DNA of 64,000 bases from Trachythela sp. YZ-2020 (taxonomy: Eukaryota; Cnidaria; Anthozoa; Malacalcyonacea; Clavulariidae), in the NCBI GenBank assembly GCA_016169945.1, contig JADLSH010000079.1, forward strand, positions 186,001-250,000. Direction: 5' to 3'. The notes beneath the pieces were generated by a model. The model made no database searches and had not been told where the DNA came from. It saw only the letters and a program-made list of their open reading frames with translations. Made by a program: the position numbers and the translations under genes. The first letter of the stretch is position 1; the number at the start of each line of letters is the position of its first letter. Positions 59,736-64,000 of this stretch are shown in pieces.

Positions 59736-60107
59736 TTACCTTGCGTACATGCGATCAAACTCGATAACGTCTTTGCAAAGTTTGCAGCCACATTTCGTGA
59801 GGACATCTGTATACTGGAGATAATGATAGTCTTGTACCATTTTCGCGATCCCTTCTACGGTCGCCAGGTCAGATGTTGTTTGTTCATCGCGGTGTTTCGT
59901 GGCTTCCTGGACCACAGTTCCTATTATGTGGTGCATACAATTCTTCACAGCTTTGCCAGTGCTGCTGTATTCTACCAGACGTTTTTCGAAGTGCTCGCTT
60001 TGTTTCCAGCTTAAAATATCTGTTCTCCAATCCTCGTTAATTTTCTGCAAAGCGTTCACCAATCTTGCATCCATAGATCGCCACGAATCCATCATTTCCC
60101 AAAACAA
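59736..60107 (-). pseudogene. Downstream in-frame segment of the three-exon gene
   Basis: Helical frame beginning MFWEMMDSWRSMDARL and containing CMHHIIGTVVQEATKHRDEQ and CGCKLCKDVIEF. It is in the same frame as exon 3 after two TGAs. It may be the lost C-terminus of that protein or a separate exon. The Penelope remnant lies just beyond it. Confidence 0.35.
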
Positions 60108-60137
60108 ACCATTTCAGTGGGAGGACGACATCCATCT

Positions 60138-61182
60138 TCACCAATCGTTGACGGGCTTGACAAATGCTGTATGATGCGGCTGCTCTGTGCCTCTGGGCTT
60201 CTTGTGAGGTGTGCTCGGCGGCGAACTCTCCGGCGAATTGGCATTGAAGCTGGCGTCGGTTGAACCTGGTGTTGTTGCAGATCGCGTTGTTGTAGCTGGC
60301 GTTGTTGAAGCAGGGGGTGTTGTGGCAGGCGTTGTTGCCGATGTGCTGGCGATTGCCTGCTGTGCATTCTCTTGGGACAGTTGGTCAGCCTTTCGCTTTC
60401 GCAGTTGAAATTCTTTGCTCGCCCGATTCCTTTTCTGACGTACTGAAACCGCGGAGCTACGAGTGCGACCTGTGAACATTGCAATAGTTATTAATTGTAT
60501 TCAGGCGAGGTGATCTGGCGACGAGCAAAGTGCGTGGAACTAGCAACAGAATAGAAATCCATTTTGCTGTATTTAATCACTTAACAAAGTTAAATGCATT
60601 TCCCGAGATATTTAGCAATTTGAATCTTAAAATGGATTTCTATCTGACGCCTAGTCCTTTTCCGTGTTTCCAGATCACCTAGCTTTATGAATGGTTCTAG
60701 AGTTCTGAAAATCCTGAAAAATCTTGTGTGCGTGATTTGGTATATAGGGAGAAATTTACTTGCTAGCACTAATAGAAATTGATGCAAACCTGGGGAGCCC
60801 TTTCCTAATCCGCGGGATGGAGATTTCAGGCGCGTTCGTTGCGTTTTCGTGCCGGTCGACGGACGTTCATCTTCGGAGGAAGATGAAGGTGTCGAAGTGG
60901 AAATCTTTGGACATATCTTTAGCGTTACATTAATCTCTTGTCCTGAGAATACTCCTAACAAAAAAATCATTATACCGTTTAGGATTGAAACTTTCGCGCA
61001 GGATATCAATTAGCCGCCGTTCAATGTTACTTACCCGTCGTTGGTCCTGAAAAAAGCGAGACGTAAAATGAATGTATCTTATCCACCAGAGCTTGGAGTG
61101 CCTGCGGTTTTCCTTCCAGCTTCGCAAAATTTGCCTTGATAGACCTATACACTTGGTCCAAATATTTCCGTCCATCTTCCAT
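60138..61182 (-). CDS. Three-exon gene of unknown function (214 aa)
   Basis: Exons 61182-61035, 60954-60790 and 60469-60138 join in phase 1 at both junctions, with GTAAGT and GTTTGC donors and AG acceptors, and end in TGA. Exon 1 starts with MEDGRKYLDQ and gives a helical segment (YRSIKANFAKLEGKP). Exon 2 is Ser/Thr-rich with basic KSPSRGLGKG. Exon 3 has a basic region (RQKRNRASKEFQLRKRK), a Thr/Ala/Pro-rich run and SSPPSTPHKKPRG. No family recognised; the basic and low-complexity character suggests a nuclear or nucleic-acid-binding protein. After the TGA the same frame continues with one more stop into a 59736-60107 segment, so the protein may once have been longer. Confidence 0.55.
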
Positions 61183-61189
61183 ATTGGAA

Positions 61190-61266
61190 CATGTAAATGA
61201 TTTTAGCTGACTTAAGCGTTCACTTTTTGATTAGATCACCAAAAAAACCCTGCTGAAAAGCACATT
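61190..61266. promoter_or_regulatory. Putative promoter region of the three-exon gene
   Basis: The 5' flank of the minus-strand ATG at 61182. I see no TATA box or other motif to support it beyond position. Confidence 0.2.
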
Positions 61267-61267
61267 T

Positions 61268-61865
61268 GATAATGTCAGTTCTAAAAATACTAAATTACAC
61301 CGTGTACAATTGTACATTTTATATTTCGAGTTGTTTAGTTCATATAAATGTGAATATTATTATTAGTTGTTTAGTTGGTAAATTAATGAAGAAACTATAA
61401 TACTCTGTATGTTAACTATATATTTTATTTAATTGTTCCTATTACCCAGCTCAGCGGCGGAAATAGAAAACAACACTGATCTATGTACGCGACTGGATAT
61501 GTCCATGAACAACACATTCATTCTGGTCAGCAGACACCTTGCGAAACAATTTCTGATTATTGTATAAATGTCAGTTCTAAAAATACTTTTACACCGTGTA
61601 TAATGTAATAGTTAATGCTTAATTGACCATTCAATGTTTCGAGTTGTTTAGTTGTTAAATTAATGAAGAAAGTATCATACTTTATATTATATTATATCAT
61701 ACTATCATATTTTGCGGGTCACACACGCGTGGGCTAATAAGTTATTCCTATTACCCAGCTCAGCTGGGTAATAGGAATACATTATTAGCCCACGCGTGTG
61801 TAACCCGCAAAATAGAAAACAACACCGTTCATTCTGGTCAGCAGACACCTTGCGAAACAGTTTCT
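61268..61865 (+). repeat. About 300-bp tandem duplication
   Basis: Copy 1 (61268-61560) and copy 2 (61567-61865) share AATGTCAGTTCTAAAAATAC, TACACCGTGTA, TTTCGAGTTGTTTAGTT and GTCAGCAGACACCTTGCGAAAC, with diverged spacers. Copy 2 also holds a long palindrome absent from copy 1. Confidence 0.85.
61709..61813. repeat. 105-bp near-perfect palindrome
   Basis: Arms of 52 bases around 61761, for example TATTCCTATTACCCAGCT pairing with AGCTGGGTAATAGGAATA, then GCTAATAA and TTATTAGC, then GCGTGGG and CCCACGC. Only a few mismatches, all in the outer arms. It could form a cruciform. Confidence 0.92.
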
Positions 61866-62301
61866 GGTTATATTGAAAAACAATGTTCTAGCTTCTATAA
61901 TTACGTGTAATATGTGCGTTATATGAGGCATATATCCATGATGTTAACACGAAAACTTATCCAACCTGAAGGTATTAAATTTTGTTCGAAATTATTTAAC
62001 AGTTAAACCCCGTGAGCTCCATCTATCGATGGGACTATCACTTTTAATACACGTAGCCCCCCCCTGTAGAGGACCTCGATTTCCAAAGTGTAAAAAGACG
62101 TACTTCACTGAAGACTCTTCCAGAGGCGTCAGTTACACAGAGGTTAAAATAATGAAAAGCAGAGGTCATAGACAGGGGGGGTGTTTCTAAACGTAATAGC
62201 TCATTGATTATTCCATACACACTTAAAACATGTCTCTCCCTGTCTCTGACCACAATCCCTGACCCAGAGGGGGGCGACGGCCAGACCTCGATGTTAAGTT
62301 A

Positions 62302-62680
62302 CACTATTCTAACCGCCCCGAGGGGTAATGGAATCACTTGCTCAATTCTAATAGCTGCCTGACCATCACACTCTGTAATTAGAGAGCTTAAAATTACCCT
62401 CCCTTCTGTGGGGTCTGGCTATCTCAGAACACGTGACGTGGAGAGTTTAAACTCACCACAATCCCTGAACCAGGGGGGTGGGGGTGCAGAGGAGCCCTTC
62501 TAAACGGTCACTATTCTAACCGCCCCGAGGGGTAATGGAATCACTTGCTCAATTCTAATAGCTGCCTGACCATCACACTCTGTAATTAGAGAGCTTAAAA
62601 TTACCCTCCCTTCTGTGGGGTCTGGCTATCTCAGAACACGTGACGTGGGGAGCTTAAACTCACCACTATCCCTGGCCCCT
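62302..62680 (+). repeat. Near-identical tandem duplication, 207-bp offset
   Basis: About 165 bases starting CACTATTCTAACCGCCCCGA are repeated at 62302 and 62509 with only a few differences. No coding frame. A shorter decayed echo (CTGACCACAATCCCTGACC) precedes it at 62247. Confidence 0.9.
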
Positions 62681-62719
62681 ACTTAGTGTATAGATAACAA
62701 TTTAAAACTTAAATATTTT

Positions 62720-63060
62720 CATTTCAGGTTCTTTATATCAATGTCTCTGCCGAAATGAATACTGGTGTAGCACTACAAATGGCGTGAAGCACTTTTGAGA
62801 AACTTGTTGTCTTTAAGATGATAAAACAACTGATATTAATTGAGTTATATTTATTTCCAGGTGCCGTATGGTTGTCATATTTTTCCTTTCTCTTCTTAAA
62901 TTTGCATCCTTGCTTTGATGTATCATTGCTTTGGTATCTTGGATAGATTTTTCTTTGGGAAGTACTTATACATGCTCATGCCTGCATGCCATAATCCGTT
63001 ACATTGTTGGGGCGGTGATGGACAGCCAGTTGCTGTTGTAAGGTGCGTGGAACACTTTTA
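62720..63060 (+). other. Possible short exons, unproven
   Basis: After a Py-rich AG at 62727-62728 a 22-codon open stretch ends near 62794 with GVKHF then stop; a second block near 62980-63060 ends with CVEHF then stop. The similar ends suggest a diverged duplicate of one exon. I cannot name the protein. Confidence 0.25.
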
Positions 63061-63064
63061 ATAC

Positions 63065-64000
63065 GCGTATCAAAGTTGCTAATTTAGTTTTAAATTTATT
63101 TGGTCATATTAAACACAACAATTATATAAAAAGTGCGTCGTGGTCATAACATTTTATTAGTGCTACCAGTATGTGAAGTAGAGACTAGTATTTTATAGAG
63201 ACCCATATGTGAAGTCTTCAAAACGGCGACTTATTTTCGAAGGTAGGTTAGAACATTGAAAATATACCTCGGTATTTCTTCGGGAATTTCTGATTCTGAG
63301 GCATATTGCGAAATCTACAAAGTTATTTACACAATAATATCGAACCATTTGAAACTGGGGCGTTGGCTGTGGTGACAATCACCAATGCAAGGTGACAAGG
63401 AATTTTGGTAAGTTTCATATAATATAAATGGATTGTTGACAACGAGATGTGAAATAGAATTATTCTTTTTTACAAAATTCGAACTCAATCTTGGTGCTAT
63501 TATCATGCTACACCGCTACTTTTCGGACACTACTACGATAAAATACACTGTGAATTGCCGTTGTTTCGCAAAGATTTATACAAGATTATGATACATTTTG
63601 GCAAACGCACATACAACGGGCCAAGGAGTCTTGATATATAAACGAAACTGCCACAATAAAAATCAAATACATTTATGAAACGCAGCATAACAAATAAAAC
63701 AGACATTGACACGGTAGAAAAGACTAAAAGCTGACTAATTAAAATCATTTTCAATTTGTTAAAAATTTTGTCTCGAAAATGATGCAGCAAAGCTGAAGAA
63801 CGACATTTCTTTTATTTTTTTGTTCATGTTTACATGTTAAGACTCCTCGACTCGTATTTTACTTAAGTTAAAACGTACTTAAAAGGGCGACAGTTAAAAC
63901 GTAGTTCACAGGGCCACAATTAACCGAGATGTCCGCCACGACCGTCCAAAGCGTACGAGATTTCTAAATCACTTGATTTCTGAGTGATTTCTACTGATTT
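63065..64000. other. No recognisable gene
   Basis: Short frames only, no repeat or domain. Confidence 0.4.

Noticed and set aside
1..64000. tRNA, rRNA or snRNA genes
   Set aside because: No convincing cloverleaf, A/B box pair or rRNA core was recognised by eye; a tRNAscan or Infernal run could still find one.

Overview
This window looks like a transposon-rich, AT-rich, intron-bearing metazoan genome, most plausibly a cnidarian (an anthozoan or octocoral is my guess). The guess rests on style rather than a marker gene: AG/GT-bounded introns, C2H2 zinc-finger relics, several APE-type LINEs of the CR1/L2/jockey group, a PIF/Harbinger element, Penelope-like pieces with hammerhead ribozymes, and many fold-back repeats. 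No prokaryotic operon, rRNA, tRNA or CRISPR array is visible.

Layout. 1-2.5 kb: 3' exons of a DNA/RNA non-specific endonuclease gene with a GC-AG intron and a poly(A) signal. 4.1-7.8 kb: minus-strand LINE, with a proline-rich ORF1 carrying a 312-bp tandem repeat and a broken ORF2. 7.8-9.06 kb: two Penelope-like (GIY-YIG) 3' ends in inverted orientation, each with a hammerhead ribozyme. 9.06-10.4 kb (+) and 10.4-12.3 kb (-): two truncated LINEs. 13.3-13.9 and 20.5-20.9 kb: two related eEF1A pseudogene fragments. 14.0-17.6 kb (-): near full-length LINE whose ORF1 has two CCCH zinc fingers and overlaps ORF2. 17.6-18.0 kb: a 375-bp MITE with perfect 85-bp inverted repeats and a 9-bp target duplication. 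18.0-20.4 kb (+): LINE pseudogene. 21.67-26.01 kb: Harbinger with transposase, broken Myb-like partner, 43-bp inverted repeats and a TAA duplication. 27.3-32.35 kb (+): LINE split by a 1,850-bp element with clean inverted repeats and a 9-bp duplication. 32.35-33.0 kb: long fold-back.

34.6-36.6 kb: putative minus-strand exons and a zinc-finger relic. 37.8-39.15 kb: several tandem repeats, including short telomere-like motifs. 39.4-41.6 kb: Crypton-like tyrosine recombinase frame with two in-frame stops. 43.1-43.45 kb: 69-bp minisatellite. 44.7-46.4 kb (-): an ORF joining a staphylococcal-nuclease-like domain to a SET-like domain, GC-richer than its surroundings and with one frameshift. 46.7-49.6 kb: hairpins. 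50.45-52.7 kb (-): LINE with a (TTAG)n/(CTAA)n tail. 54.7-59.4 kb: 4.7-kb region bounded by inverted arrays and CA(C/T)TGCAAAAAATC ends. 59.4-59.65 kb: Penelope-like remnant with a third hammerhead. 59.7-61.2 kb (-): phase-consistent three-exon gene of unknown function. 61.3-62.7 kb: two tandem duplications, one holding a 105-bp near-perfect palindrome.

Most genes are selfish-element genes and do not form one pathway. The best candidates for something not well described are the nuclease-SET fusion, the recombinase with a separate C-terminal module, the CCCH-finger ORF1, and the inverted hammerhead/Penelope units. Domain names come from motif reading only; no similarity search was run.
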